64,000 nt of DNA from Theristus sp. LFF4_11 (GCA_030248135.1 JASANC010005474.1:62001-126000); one strand, 5' to 3'. Shown: positions 1-25,795, counted from the first letter of the stretch. A program made the numbers and translations. The notes: generated by a model not told the origin, from the sequence alone.

Positions 1-601
1 CAATTTTGGCAAAATTTTTCGAAAGTTCAACAAAAATTTTCTTTGATTATACCTCGTAAAACCTTTAGCAGTCGATTTTGGGCCGTTTTACCGACTGATT
101 TTTGGCTACGACAACATCTGCGATGAAGTTTTTGAGCGTCCCAAAGCTTGGCCTACCATTTCCGATGCAGATAAGGTGACGATTCGCCTCGCAGAGCGTC
201 CGATTGTGCTCGCTGCTCCGTTTGCAAGCGCTACGTTGTCTGGTTGCTTGCTGCTTCGTGTCGTGTCGTCGCAACACCATCAGAAGAATTGATCGAATTT
301 CAAGGCGGTATGTTTGTCTTCACTTTAGCATTAGTTTAGCTGGGGACAATTAGTGACCTTTTGGAGGTCAAAACACAAGAAGAGGCATGGTGACGGTTTG
401 GAAAAGGGGTAATTGAGGTCACCAAAACAAAATCTGCAAAGTTCCGTCATATGGGAGTCATTCGGGAGGCGCTTGCATATCATATGTGGTTCTTCGGACT
501 CCCTGATTGATTTAGCACAACTTTGATTTTTGAATTTAAAAAAAAAAATTTTTTTTTTTAAAAAAACAAAAATGACGATTTTTGTTTTTTTAACAACCCT
601 A
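1..601 (+). mobile_element. hAT-like element family C, right part (left end outside window)
   Basis: Bases 1 to about 410 match 10751 to about 11168 nearly perfectly. The right end reads TTTTTTAACAACCCTA (ends 601), the inverse of the left end TAGGGTTGTTAAACAAAAA seen at 10623. No transposase frame is visible, so it is non-autonomous. The hAT label rests on the shared TAGGGTT end; no TSD can be checked here. Confidence 0.6.
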
Positions 602-603
602 AG

Positions 604-1181
604 CAGTACCGTGGGCCCAAAAAAAATTTCGAGGGGGGGGTATGGTACCGTGGGGGGGGTGCCGACCAAAAAGTGAGGGGGGGGGGTCCAACCTATGGTA
701 ACGGGGGACCCCCCCCCCGGGGGTCCCATGGGGGGGGGGGGTGCATTTTTTCAAACTTTTCCGTGGGGGGGTCCACACTCCACCCCCCACCCCCCCATGA
801 TAAATTTTCGCTCAAATTTTGAAGGAAAAACGCTAAATTTTGCTGCAAAATCGTTGAAATTACAATGAAGATGGTCAAGTTATCATATATTCAGCTTATA
901 TTATGGACTTTATAGACAAAAAATCATGATTTTCGAAAAAAATTTTAGGGTGTGCAGAAAATTTTGGGGGGGGGGGTGTCCGCCAGACAAAATTTAATGG
1001 GGGGGTGGGGGGGTGTCGGCCAAATTTTCGAGGGGGGGGGGGGGGGTACGATGGGGGGGGGTGCCCGGTTTTAGGGGGGGGGGTGGCACGGTGCCCCCCC
1101 CCCCCCCACCCGACGGTCTCGGGTGCTTTGGGGGGGGTGTACCCCCCCCCCCCCCCCCCCCCCCCCCCGCCCACGGTACTG
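604..1181. mobile_element. TIR element with extreme poly-G/poly-C content
   Basis: CAGTACCGTGGGC at 604 and its exact inverse GCCCACGGTACTG ending at 1181 bound a stretch of G and C runs up to about 29 bases long (1140–1168) separated by AT-rich patches. No coding capacity. It abuts the hAT-like element at its left and a C-rich repeat at its right, so it is part of a nest. Confidence 0.5.
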
Positions 1182-2495
1182 TGAGTTAGTGGTAATTTCA
1201 TTACAAAAGGCTGTTACAAAAGGAAATCTCTGTGAAAAGTAGAAGTTTCTGCGACTTCCTTCCTGCCATGGAAGGTATTTTTGCCATTTTGCCCACCCCT
1301 AAAAATGGTTTCCAAAAAACCCCCCCCCCCCCCAAAAATAATCCCCCCCCCAAAATAAACCCCCACCCCCAGAAGTAGGGTTAGGGGAAAAAAAAAAATC
1401 CGGATTTTTTTTTTAAATTAAAAAAAAAATTTTTTTTTTTAAAAAAAAAAATTTTTTTTACAAGTTAGGTTCGTTCGAAGCGTCTCGTCGAGCTGAGTTC
1501 ATCTAGACTATTTTCAGAACGATCCGGGAAACTATAAGAGCGAAAATCGTGTTTTATTGAAATTATGTCCATTTCATAGAGGGAAAGTTGCATTTTCAAC
1601 AGTAAAACAGGGCAATTTTTCACGTGTACTTGAATATTGAACCGTTCTTAGTGGTTCCTCTTTAGAAAATTACCAAAATTTGACTGTGTTCAAAAATTCC
1701 TGTTTGCTGTAGCTAAGTCGGCAACCCCTGTCGACCCGGTCGCCCCCCCCCCCCCCCAAGACACTTACTTTCAGGTTCAACCAGCTATGCTATCTGCCAC
1801 ATGGCGAGAGCCCACTCTTCAAATCATCGTATCGAAAACACGTACCATGATTTCGCGATCACGTTGCGGGCAACTGACAGACGCAAGTTTAACACGTTAG
1901 TTTAGCTCAGCACGCAAGTTTTAACATGTGGCCATGTTATCGGGTATCTGAAAAACGGTCGTGTGATGTGGTATTAACCAACATCTCCGCTCAAATTGTT
2001 TAACAATATATCGCACAACTCCATTGTAGACCTATAACATACGCCAATCAACAAGATATCATGTTCATCTCATGGCCTACCGACTGAAAAACATGTTCTA
2101 AGTTGCAAGAAAACGATTTCTGAAACGATATTTCAATTCAGTTAAGTCATTTCAACGCTAAAAATTGACTCTAGAAGTCATCCAAATCGAAAAACATGGA
2201 GTACGTCGGTCAAAATGACCAAATAATGACATTTACCTAAGCACACAAAGAAGTTGGGAAGAAAATTTGGTTTGAACTTTCAAAAAATTATGCCATAAAT
2301 CGAATTTTCAGAGCAAAGTAGAAGAAAAAATTTTCAAATTTTTTTTTTAAGTTTGAAAAAAAAATCCAAATTTTTTTTTTAAAAAAAAACGAAAAAAAAA
2401 ATAAAAAAAAATTTTTTTTTTCAAAGCCCCTAACCCTACCCAGAAGTCGCTGAAGAAATAAACCCCCATGGGGGTTTATTAGAGGTAATACGGTA
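1182..2495. mobile_element. C-rich TACCGTATTACC element remnant, split by a hAT insertion
   Basis: 1182–1375 and 2439–2495 match the right half of the elements at 62205 and 21181: TTAGTGGTAATTTCATTAC, GAAGTTTCTGCGACTTCC, the CCCC-rich part, then AGAAGTCGCTGAAGAAATAA and TTATTAGAGGTAATACGGTA. The gap is exactly the hAT-like element 1376–2438. Confidence 0.65.
1376..2438 (+). mobile_element. Non-autonomous hAT-like element family A, copy 1 (1,063 bp)
   Basis: Starts TAGGGTTAGGGGAAAA and ends AGCCCCTAACCCTA. It is flanked by an exact 8-bp duplication CCCAGAAG (1368–1375 and 2439–2446), which restores the uninterrupted C-rich repeat when removed; 8-bp duplications are the hallmark of hAT. Both ends are A/T homopolymer-rich. 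No transposase frame. Confidence 0.85.
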
Positions 2496-2830
2496 TGTAC
2501 GGTCGTGGTCGAAGAGGACAGGGAAAGATCAAATAAAAAAGAACCACGACACAAATCAATAATCAAATAAAACCAAAAAATCAGCTCACTATCATAACCC
2601 GAGTCCCCCGCTTCCTCGCCCGAACCCGAACATGAAAGCGAAAATTGAAAAGGTGATAAAAAATAATAATAAAGTATAAGTTTTTTCTTCTTTAGTTTTT
2701 TAATAGATTTTGCTCGGAGCTCGGCAGCACGACAGCAAACGCTCTAATTGAATCAAACGTCGAAATCGATTAAAAGTAAAACAAGACAAGATTTTTGAAA
2801 AAGTAACTTGTGTGACTTCTGTTTTGCTCA

Positions 2831-4037
2831 ATGACAATGGTATTTGACGGACCGGGATTTTCCCAAGAAGAAACGCAAAATATTGTAAAAGAGGTTGGTA
2901 AGCTAAAGTTTTGTTTTGTTTTGTCGTCTTTTTATTGAAAAAACTCAACGAAGAAAGGATGCAATTTTCTTATCTGCAGTGCATCGACAATGTTCTTGCG
3001 ACCAATCCGTATCAGCAGAGTCTTGTCAATCAGTGGACGTCACAAATTGTCGAAGTGACTCTTCAGAATTTGACCAAGCTGAACAAACCGTACAAATATA
3101 TCGGTCAGTTCAGTTTTCAGGTTTCGCTGTTTTTGAACTCTGTGCATTTTGTTTTCCGGTTCGTGTTTGTTTGAGTTTTTTTTTTATTCATCGTTTGAGC
3201 CACTGATTTTCCTTTCAGTGAACTGTATCATCATGCAAAAGACCGGTGCTGGACTGCACGTGGCGAGCAGCTGCTACTGGGACAACACGACCGACGGTTA
3301 GAAGAACTTTGATGATACGTTTTTGTTGTGGCGAGCTAACAAGAGAAGTCCGTAGACCATAACAATCGGGGTTTTCTTCAAAACGCCTTATGACTATGTG
3401 TCTTGTGACACCTAAACTCAAAATTTTTGGGTGCCTTGCCGAAATTCGAAAACAGACTGCCCCAAAATTGGCTGTCAACAGCACTGGGAAGGCATAAAAT
3501 TGTTGCTAATCCTGAAAAAAGAGTACAATAGTACCGCGTGTGTTTTATCGGTAGCCGACTTGATTCTCAAATTCAATACAAATACAGTGTTTTCAACTGC
3601 TTCGCGGAGCGGAGAAAATTGTCAGACACAGGGTTGTGGAAACATATTTCGTTACAAAACATAACAAGATTTTTAGGTGTCTTCTGCTGACACCAGACCA
3701 AAATTTTAGACGTCATCCAAAAAATGTTAGGTGTCTCTGACACCTATTTAGGTGTAAAATCCAATGCAATTGTTTCTTTGGCTGCGCTGCATTGTTATGT
3801 CAATTGTTTCTGCTAGTCTTTCATTGTGCCCCCTCAAAAGACAACTGAATATATTTTTAGTGTTCAGAAACTCCATTCCCGTCCACCGATTTTTTCGATT
3901 CGTCTATATCAAAATTTAAAAAAACGAGATTTGACCGTCAAAAAGCTCCGCATTCCTGTTTCGCAGGCAGCTGCACCGTTCGCTGGGAGAACAAGAGCAT
4001 GTACTGCGTGGTGTCCGTGTTTGCGTGCGCCATTTGA
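2831..4037 (+). CDS. DYNLT1: Tctex-type cytoplasmic dynein light chain (DYNLT1/3 family), complete
   Basis: Four exons join in frame: 2831–2893, 2980–3103, 3219–3296 and 3967–4037 (stop TGA), with GT–AG introns and phases 0/1/1. The product is about 111 residues; human DYNLT1 has 113. Seen in the translation: NIVKE near the start, then [53 protein letters not shown] and MYCVVSVF, a nearly collinear match to the family. The fold is a small beta-sheet dimer that binds dynein intermediate chain and cargo tails, acting in the cytoplasm in minus-end transport. The first ATG (2831) is preferred; a second in-frame ATG follows at codon 3, and an upstream 5' exon is not excluded. The 670 bp third intron is the only long one. 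The gene is convergent with the ribosomal protein gene downstream. Family assignment is very secure; which paralogue (1 or 3) is not. Confidence 0.95.
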
Positions 4038-6041
4038 AAACAAATTTAAAAAAGAAAAACTCAACCTTCTGGAGAACTTCTGAATCTGTCCAACCTGCTG
4101 GTTTCACCACTTTATGGTATTGTTGTCACTTTTATTTCTCTTGTCGGTGTTGTTTTATCATTCGGTTGTGTTTCGGCTGTATTATACGATTATGCTCCAT
4201 ATATGAACTTTTGTTTAGCGCGTTTATAATGATTGCTTTTAATTATTGATCAAGTGTGTTTGTTTAAACCTGTCACTTTTTGTCGCATAATACAGAGCAT
4301 ACGAAACTTTGAATTACAGTATCGGGTTTGTTGAAAATCGGTCCTCCATTTGTGGCTGATTCTCTATTCTTGCAACTGTGATCCCGTTCTTTCTTTGGCG
4401 AGCTCCATTGTGCAAAAATACAGGTTTATAGAAGCATGCTGTAGTGGACGCACAAAATAACGTATATTGGCTGTTTCAGTTTAACTGTGGTTTTTGCATC
4501 GAAACCGCCAAACACGCTTATTTCTACTGATTGGCTGTTTGCTCTTTGCCATGCAAGCCAATCATCGTTCAAGACACAATGTTAAAATTTTTGTGTTTGG
4601 CTGTTTTTTTCTTTGCACTTCTACCGTTCTTTCTCTCTCTTTAGCTTTTCTCACGCAAGAAGCCCAACATTTACCATTTTTTTGGGGCTCATCTTGAATG
4701 GTGGGTGTGCTATTTCAAGATCAGATATGGCTCAACTCAAACAATTTTTGCCGTTATTTGGTCAACAGAATAATTCAAAAAATAGACAAAGGCGCTTTCG
4801 GATTAAGTGCAAATTAGTTCACTCGTGGCTTGATAGGAAATTTAGCTGCACAACAACCCGGTTTCACATAGTGTAATCAAAGATTGAACACGTTTTTTGT
4901 AGCGTTGTGTGTGTTTTTCGGAAACTGTTCCAAAAATCAATCTAACAACCAACCGCCTACATTATGGCACCATTGTTCGCAAATGTATGCACAGAATGTC
5001 CGAATAAACCTGTCATCTTTTGCAGGGTAAAACCTAAAAAACGGGATTGGGGGCTCGGATAAACCCCCAAAAACCTATTTGATCTCAACTCTCTTCCTCC
5101 CAGTTGAATCCGTTTTTCATTAAAAGTGCGCCAGTCACTCTGCGAAAACGTGACAGGTTTACTCGGACACACGGTAATGGTGTCTGTTCACATGCTTGAT
5201 CGATACGACGTAGAAATGTTCACAGTTCAGATTGGCTGCATCTGAGAGGATAGAATGCTAATGTTACACAAGCTAATCAGGCTGTTGAGTTTCCAAATAC
5301 AGCAGTTTGTGCTTTGATGATTTTTACATTGAGGAGTTCTCGCTCGCGTCGTGTGTTTTTCTATTTTTGACGGCGAAATAGTAAAAACTAACCTAAAATT
5401 GTTTCTTTTGTAATAACTGGCCTGTTAGTGTTATAATGCTGTGATTCGTTTGTTTTTGATGTTGTGTCAGGTTCTGCTTTTTTTGTTGTCGTCAGCTAAC
5501 TGTTGTCACAAGAACGTGTTTGGTTTTAACCTAAATTAGTGTTTTTTTTGTCGGATTCGACACCCGGTTTCTCAGTTCCGTGCACGCGTTGTCCCAATTG
5601 TTGTGAAACATCAAGAAATATACACGGTAGTACGGTACTGAGGAACCGGCTTTAGACTTCGAAAATTCCACGCTAATTTAATGCCTGTCGCGTTTTTCTC
5701 TTTTGTAAACTTGCATTCCTTTATGCGAACGAATATCAAGCGATACGATTTCCACATCGGTTTGCCGAATTTTATGCAAAAAAACTGCTTTTTTGTTACG
5801 ATTAGTTCATGCAAATAACGTTTTCTCAACGATTTGATTGATGTGCTGATTTGTGTGTATTTTACTAGTCCGATTTGTGACGACTTCTCGCGGTAGTTTC
5901 AATTCGTGGTTCACTGCATGAAATATTGTCTGACATTGTCATGTTCATAATGATTTTGTAGTTTTTTGGCAGTTTGAATAAATTTCGATTGAAAAAATTT
6001 AATCATCGGTATATACCGAGACAAATCCCTTTCATAAAATT
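4038..6041. other. Intergenic region between the dynein light chain and mRpL9 genes
   Basis: About 2 kb separating two convergent genes. No convincing exon was found on either strand: open frames are short and none has family motifs. It contains the two ends of a possible TIR element (AAACCTGTCAC near 4266 and GTGACAGGTTTA near 5151) and otherwise T-rich unique-looking sequence that presumably includes both 3' UTRs. No clear AATAAA polyadenylation signal could be tied to either gene. Confidence 0.5.
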
Positions 6042-8432
6042 TCAATCGAGCTGAGCAGATCTGCCGGTTTTCTTTTTGGCGTCTTCCACTCGTTTTTGCA
6101 TGATGCCCCAAATCAGTTGCGCGTCCGTCTGCGTATTGAGCGTCGGTTTCTCGTGAACGTAGATGTTTTCCGTTTCATCGATGTTCCACTTTTCGAATTC
6201 GCGCCTCTTCGGCTTCGTCATTTCGATGCCGGCGACAACGATCTGTGAATGTGGCTTTTTGTTCAAATTTTGAATATTATTTTTTTGTGGTTCTGCGAGG
6301 CTAGGTAATTTGCAATTGCCGCACCAAACTTTAGTTTCCAAAAGCCGTTTGCAAACGCATTGATTCGCACAACAAAAAAGAGCAAGATCAAAGATAAGGT
6401 TGGCTACCAGAAACACGGACAAGGGCTAGTTTCACGAAAGCTTTGTAATTCAGTGGTGCTACACCAGTGAGCGCCAGAATAAAATCTTGAGGCAGGACAT
6501 TTCAAACTTTTTCACATCATCGCGTTGAAGTGCACGCACTGGAGAATCAGTTAACGCGAAAAAACTGAACTGTGTGTGAGGTTTCATACCATCATAAATT
6601 TGATGATTCAGAGGCTCAGTGGTCTAGCACTGCTGGTCTTAGCCCCCGAGGCAAAAAACTCAGGACAAATTAAATCAGCGCTTGTGTACGTGTCTGTGTG
6701 ACAGTGACGGTGTGCAACGTTATTGTGTTACAAAGCGAGTGAACCGTCTTCAGGCAAGGACTTCACCTCTCGACTAGTGTCCTGTGACACGTGATGCAAC
6801 CGACACAACACTGGTGTCACGATTTGTCGATTGATCTGCAACAAGAACAAAAAAACTCGTTTCATCTTCACGTAAATAAACGAGCAAACCAAAAATCCAA
6901 CTCGCCACAAGATAGCACCGAAACAGCATGCATTCGTTCTGGATGTTTGGTCCTGCGATTGGATCCAACGGTAGAACGATCTGGTCTTTTCTCACTGAGA
7001 TTCCCTGAAACCGTTTTTTCTCTTCATTTTCGTTGCAACACTCACTCATTGTATTGAGGCTTCGCTTGGTTGGAGAGTTTTCTTCTAAACACTGAACGAA
7101 AATCACATTCACTAACAAGCAAACACACCGGCACACATAGCTGCGCGCTCGTACATCGAATGCGTCTGCCAGTGTGTTTGTTTATTGCAGCATTACTGTG
7201 CATTACCAGGTTAGTCAGAAAACAATTACGACAATCAAGTCGTTGGTGGGTTGAGAAAATATAAAAACAACTAAGAAAAAACTTACTTCTTTCCTAAATG
7301 CCAGCTGAATGTGTTGCTGCGTGAGCACCCAGTCCGTGTCCATGCTTAGTGGGATCACAAAGGTTTTATCGCGAATTTCGCGTGCAATCTGGTGAGACAA
7401 AAATCAGTTTCGCATTGAGCAATTTTTTTCTAGTATAGATATTAGTTAACAAAATATTAGTTTTTTTGGTATCAAAAACAGAAAACATAAAAAAATTAAC
7501 AAAAAATGGCTCACCAAAAAATTAACAAAAAATGGCTCACCGGCATCGCCGTGTGACTCAGTCGAATTTGCACTATGCCCTTGCGACGATCTTCCTGAAA
7601 AACAATGACCAGTAAAAACATTGACCATATTAGTTTTTAATGAAATTTGCAAAACCAAGTGACAATAAAATTTTGGTCCTTGACAAATTTGATACACTCT
7701 GATGCCGCCCACACATTTCAAGATGTTTTGCGAAAATCCTGTTTTTACAGCAATATAGCTCAGTCACAAACTCACAAACAAACGCACAGGCCAAGCAGCG
7801 CTCGCATGTGTGCGTGTGTCGGTGACTGTGCAACATCACATCACTGGGTTCTATAGAGAGAGTGCACTGTTTTCAGCAACAACAATTGCCAGTTCACATT
7901 TTTGGTTACCTCCATTTGCTCGGCCATTTTCTGTTTGTTGTACTCGGACGGATAGACGGCCGTTCCCGCCAAAATCATCTCTCGACCGTAACGCCGTTTT
8001 ATCGTCACCAAATCACCGCGATTACCGATGCCTGTGCGGAAATAAACAGTGGCAATTGGACTGGTTTGGTTGCTATCCGCTAGTTTAACAGTGACTGGTT
8101 CGAAACCTGGCATCATAAATATTTATAGCTTCCGGTGTATTATCTTTTGTTTTCAAGATTCAATGCACGCAATGATTTCATCAAAAAAACTGTCCGTGGT
8201 GCGTCCCATTTGAGCATCCGGTCCTGTCTTCCAGACAATCCATCACCACGCAACCCCCTCCCCAACCTTCCGCATAGTCGGTGAGCATCACTTGCATCGT
8301 GTTGCCGGGCACCGTGTCCGTGTGCTCAACCACCTCGTACAGCCGAAAGTGCACGATGTCATCCGGATGGCGTTGGTCCTGGTCCGGCGGCGTCGCCGGC
8401 ATCGGCAGAACGTGCTTCATCACGAATGTCGT
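6042..8432 (-). CDS. mrpl-9: Mitochondrial large-subunit ribosomal protein bL9m (MRPL9), 5' end unresolved
   Basis: Five exons on the minus strand, in gene order 8432–8267, 8031–7910, 7594–7541, 7388–7287 and 6242–6042 (stop TGA), keep one frame over 214 residues. The second exon reads GIGNRGDLVTIKRRYGREM, then LAGTAVYPSEYNKQ, matching the bL9 N-domain pattern (human MRPL9: VGVRGDLVSVKKSLGRN...PQGLAVYASPENKK). The first visible exon (TTFVMKHVLPMP... HFRLYEVVEHTD) matches the animal-specific region before it, and QQHIQLAFRKE the C-domain. The protein binds 23S-type rRNA at the L1-stalk base of the mitoribosome. The first exon starts at an acceptor, so the start codon and targeting peptide lie upstream; a candidate ATG exon near 8627 (MWSCVSIYAAIS) is in phase, but its donor is weak and it abuts a hairpin repeat. 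Human MRPL9 is 267 residues, so about 30–50 are missing. Confidence 0.88.
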
Positions 8433-8464
8433 CTGTGGCAGAAAAAACAAAAAAACGTGAAATC

Positions 8465-8567
8465 GGGCATTCATGAAGCAGTATATTTGGAGTGACTGCG
8501 TGTCGCTATATTGCTTTTAACACAGCACACAGCAACGCGTCACTCGATACTGCTTCATGAATGCCCG
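8465..8567. repeat. CATGAAGCAGTATT hairpin element, copy 1
   Basis: GGGCATTCATGAAGCAGTAT at the left pairs with ATACTGCTTCATGAATGCCC at the right, with a short loop around TTAACACAGC. Just upstream of mRpL9. Confidence 0.75.
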
Positions 8568-9008
8568 CTTTGTTGTTGATTTCGTCGAGCGTGTCCGACC
8601 GAAATGGCGGCATAGATAGAAACGCAGCTCCACATTTGACGCGGGAATTCCAAAGTCGTGAAGTGCCCCCCAGTGTCCCTGTGATCCGCCCGAGTCACTT
8701 TGTTTGGAACCGTTAAATTGCCGCATCAATCCATCCATCCATCCATCCATTTTATTTCGCGAAAAGCAGGAAACTCCGATAAAACTGTATGAACAGCATG
8801 AAATTCGGAGACCCAAATTTCAAGCATGAAACTAATTTCCTTTCTGCTGTTGCAAACGCAATGAGTCGCAGAACCAAAAGAAAAATAATACACAGTTCAG
8901 TTGGCTTGGTTTTGCTCACATTTCAGTTTGGTTCGCGCGGCCCTTTACTTAGCTTTTTTCACCTGAACGGATCAGGCGGCCTGATTCAGGCCAACCGACA
9001 GTCCCACC

Positions 9009-10055
9009 TAGGGTTAAGGGCTTTGAAAAAAAAAATTTATTTTTTTTTTCGTTTTTTTTTTAAAAAAAAATTTGGATTTTTTTTTTCAAACTTAAAAAAA
9101 AATTTTGAAAAATTTTTCTTCTACTTTGCTCTGAAAATTCGATTTATGGCATAATTTTTTGAAAGTTCAAACCAAATTTTCTTCCCAACTTCTTTGTGTG
9201 CTTAGGTACATGTCATTATTTGGTCATTTTGACCGACGTACTCCATGTTTTTCGATTTGGATGACTTCTAGAGTCAATTTTTAGCGTTGAAATGACTTAA
9301 CTGAATTGAAATATCGTTTCAGAAATCGTTTTCTTGCAACTTAGAACATGTTTTTTCAGTCGGTAGGCCATGAGATGAACATGATATCTTGTTGATTGGC
9401 GTACGTTATAGGTCTACAATGGAGTTGTGCGATATATTGTTAAACAATTGGAGCGGGGATGTTGGTTAATACCACATCACACGACCGTTTTTCAGATACC
9501 CGATAACATGGCCACATGTTAAAACTTGCGTGCTGAGCTAAACTAACGTGTTAAACTTGCGTCTGTCAGTTGCCCGCAACGTGATCGCGAAATCATGGTA
9601 CGTGTTTTCGATACGATGATTTGAAGAGTGGGCTCTCGCCATGTGGCAGATAGCATAGCTGGTTGAACCTGAAAGTAAGTGTCTTGGGGGGGGGGGGCGA
9701 CCGGGTCGACAGGGGTTGCCGACTTAGCTACAGCAAACAGGAATTTTTGAACACAGTCAAATTTTGGTAATTTTCTAAAGAGGAACAACTAAGAACGGTT
9801 CAATATTCAAGTACACGTCGAAAATTGTCCTGTTTTACTGTTGAAAATGCAACTTTCCCTCTATGAAATGGACATAATTTCAATAAAACACGATTTTCGC
9901 TCTTATAGTTTTCCGGATCGTTCTGAAAATAGTCTAGATGAACTCAGCTCGACGAGACGCTTCGAACAAACCTAACTTGTAAACAAAAATTTTTTTTTTT
10001 TAAATTTTTTTTTTAATTTAAAAAAAAAATCCGGATTTTTTTTCCCCTAACCCTA
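9009..10055 (-). mobile_element. Non-autonomous hAT-like element family A, copy 2 (1,047 bp, inverted)
   Basis: Inverse copy of 1376–2438, nearly identical over its length, including CTTCCCAACTTCTTTGTGTG. Exact 8-bp target duplication GTCCCACC at 9001–9008 and 10056–10063. The high identity between copies suggests recent movement. Confidence 0.87.
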
Positions 10056-10622
10056 GTCCCACCGGTTGCTGTGCATGATTTCAGCTTGGTCCGTCCGACA
10101 CGTTCGTGAATTTGACTCCAGCGATTGATTGTATTTGAATCAGCCATAAAAGCGAACACATACACACACAGCGCACTGAGCAATGTGTACATGCAAAAAG
10201 CTTTCATGAAACGAAATATCAGAAAGAAAAAACTTGAATTATCGACAAACCCTAATTTGTTGAAATGTCGCAAATCGCTTTGACGCGAAAATTCGGACGC
10301 ATTTCGCGCAAAAGCGGCCGACGACGATACCGCGTGATAAGAGCATTGTCCTGTTTCCCTTCCGGTCTGCTTTTTGATGAAGTCTAACGTGCAACAATCT
10401 GTAATAAATAAGTAATATAATACACAGTTCCTTCGCTAAAAAAATAACTTAAAATAAAAAAAACGGTTTTTATGTCGACAAAAAAACACGCCATGATTTT
10501 TTTAAATTGTTGTTTTACCTTACATAAGGTCAACCAACCGCTTTATTTCCCTGATTTTTTTCAAAATGGAAAATTAATCAATTCGCAGAATTTTCGAGGG
10601 TCAGGACAATACCCCTCCCCTC

Positions 10623-11170
10623 TAGGGTTGTTAAACAAAAATGAAATTTTTTTTTTTAAAAAGTGATTTTAAAAATTTTTTTCAAAAAAAACAAAAATGC
10701 CGATTTTTTTTTAATTCGAAAAATTTTCCTCTAATATGCTCTGAAAACCTCAATTTTGGCAAAATTTTTCGAAAGTTCAACAAAAATTTTCTTTGATTAT
10801 ACCTCGTAAAACCTTTAGCAGTCGATTTTGGGCCGTTTTACCGACTGATTTTAGGCTACGACAACATCTGCGATGAAGTTTTTGAGCGTCCCAAAGCTTG
10901 GCCTACCATTTCCGATGCAGATAAGGTGACGATTCGCCTCGCAGAGCGTCCGATTGTGCTCGCTGCTCCGTTTGCAAGCGCTACGTTGTCTGGTTGCTTG
11001 CTGCTTCGTGTCGTGTCGTCGCAACACCATCAGAAGAATTGATCGAATTTCAAAGGCGGTATGTTTGTCTTCACTTTAGCATTAGTTTAGCTGGGGACAA
11101 TTAGTGACGTTTTGGAGGTCAAAACACAAGAAGAGGCATGGTGACGGTTTGGAAAAGGGGTAATTGAGGT
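10623..11170 (+). mobile_element. hAT-like element family C, second copy, truncated at the right
   Basis: Starts TAGGGTTGTTAAACAAAAAT and matches 1–410 of the window from 10751, then breaks off near 11170, before the expected AACAACCCTA end. It is flanked by an outer inverted pair (TCAGGACAATACCCCTCCCC at about 10602 and its inverse near 11210), so it sits inside, or has become the core of, another element. Confidence 0.6.
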
Positions 11171-11656
11171 AGCCTTACCAGCCGCAAAGTCGGGACTGGG
11201 AGGGGAGGGGAGGGGAGGGGTTTTGTCCTGACCCAATTTTCGACGGGTGACCAATTTCATGCTGATAAATATCCATGAGACCGTGCTTTTGCTTGCTTGA
11301 ATTGTGCTTGTTTTGGCTTGTTATTGTTGTGCTGTGCTGTGCTTATTTGAACTGGATTGGATTGGACAACACAACCAAAAGTTAAATCAAATATTTCATC
11401 TTTCTTTCTTTTCTGGCAACCCAACCCAACCGATCCATTTCCACTCCACTTTTTTCATCCATGTCTAATCTCGTTGGACTTCAGGATTAATCCAACTGCT
11501 TTCGACGTTCGGTCAGAATTCGACAACCGACAGCGGACGGCGGACGCAACTTTTTTATTTTTGGTGTAAAAGGACGGAAGAAAAACACTTTGACGGCGAC
11601 GGCAACAAATAAGAAAAACAACGAAAACTAAAGCGTGTCCAATCCATTTAATCTAA

Positions 11657-25151
<13,495 letters not shown>

Positions 25152-25789
25152 ACGCGCATGTTGTGAATTTTTGATTTTTCTTTCTTTAATGATACTTTGT
25201 GTATTTGTTTTGATTGATTTTTGCAATCTTGACATTGTTTGATTCGGAGTATGATTGATTTGTGACACGCGTCAGTTTTGTTTCTTTCGTGGTTTTTTGT
25301 GATCGCGTTGTTGTCCATTGTGGTTACGCTCTCTGAAGTGTTGTCTCGTGAAATTCCGTTTTCTTTTCATTGCCTTTTTGAAAAACCAGAAAATGTCGGT
25401 TTTTTTGTCAGTTTTTATTTGTTCCACGAATTTCCAATCGGTTTTTGCGTTTGTTTTACATTGCCACTTGAATTCAGTTTTTGTTTGTGGAATGAACGGT
25501 GGGTGAGCGAGCCAATTGAAATCGGTGAAACTGTTACTTTTTTCATTCGTTGAACGTGTTTTTTGGAACCTTTTTGATGAAGTGAATCCAAAAGAACTAT
25601 ATACTGGTACCTTTTGTTCCCATTTTTATTAAATTCTTTTGTAAGGTTGAATTCAGCAGTGAAAAAAAACTTGGTAAATGAAAACACGTGATTTGAACTG
25701 GTTTTACTTCAGGTCAACTTTCTTCAATTTTTTAATTCTGTAGTTTTTCTAAAGTCCAGTTTTGTTCGTCAATCAATAATTTCGCGTAG

Positions 25790-25795
25790 AATAAA
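25790..25795 (+). terminator. Candidate polyadenylation signal for SPT16
   Basis: An AATAAA hexamer lies about 640 bp after the SPT16 stop codon, in T-rich DNA. It is the first good plus-strand match I noticed downstream of the gene. Assignment rests on position only; a variant signal nearer the stop is possible. Confidence 0.35.

Larger units (their letters stand above)
8433..11656. other. Divergent intergenic region (mRpL9 / SPT16) filled with repeats
   Basis: About 3.2 kb between two divergent genes. It holds, in order, a hairpin element (8465–8567), a dispersed repeat with a short ATCC microsatellite near 8737, a complete hAT-like element (9009–10055), a partial second hAT-like element (from 10623) inside an outer inverted pair, a GGAGG-type minisatellite near 11200, and roughly 400 bp of apparently unique sequence just before the SPT16 start that should contain its promoter. 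No TATA box could be assigned. The first exon of mRpL9 probably also lies here. Confidence 0.5.
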
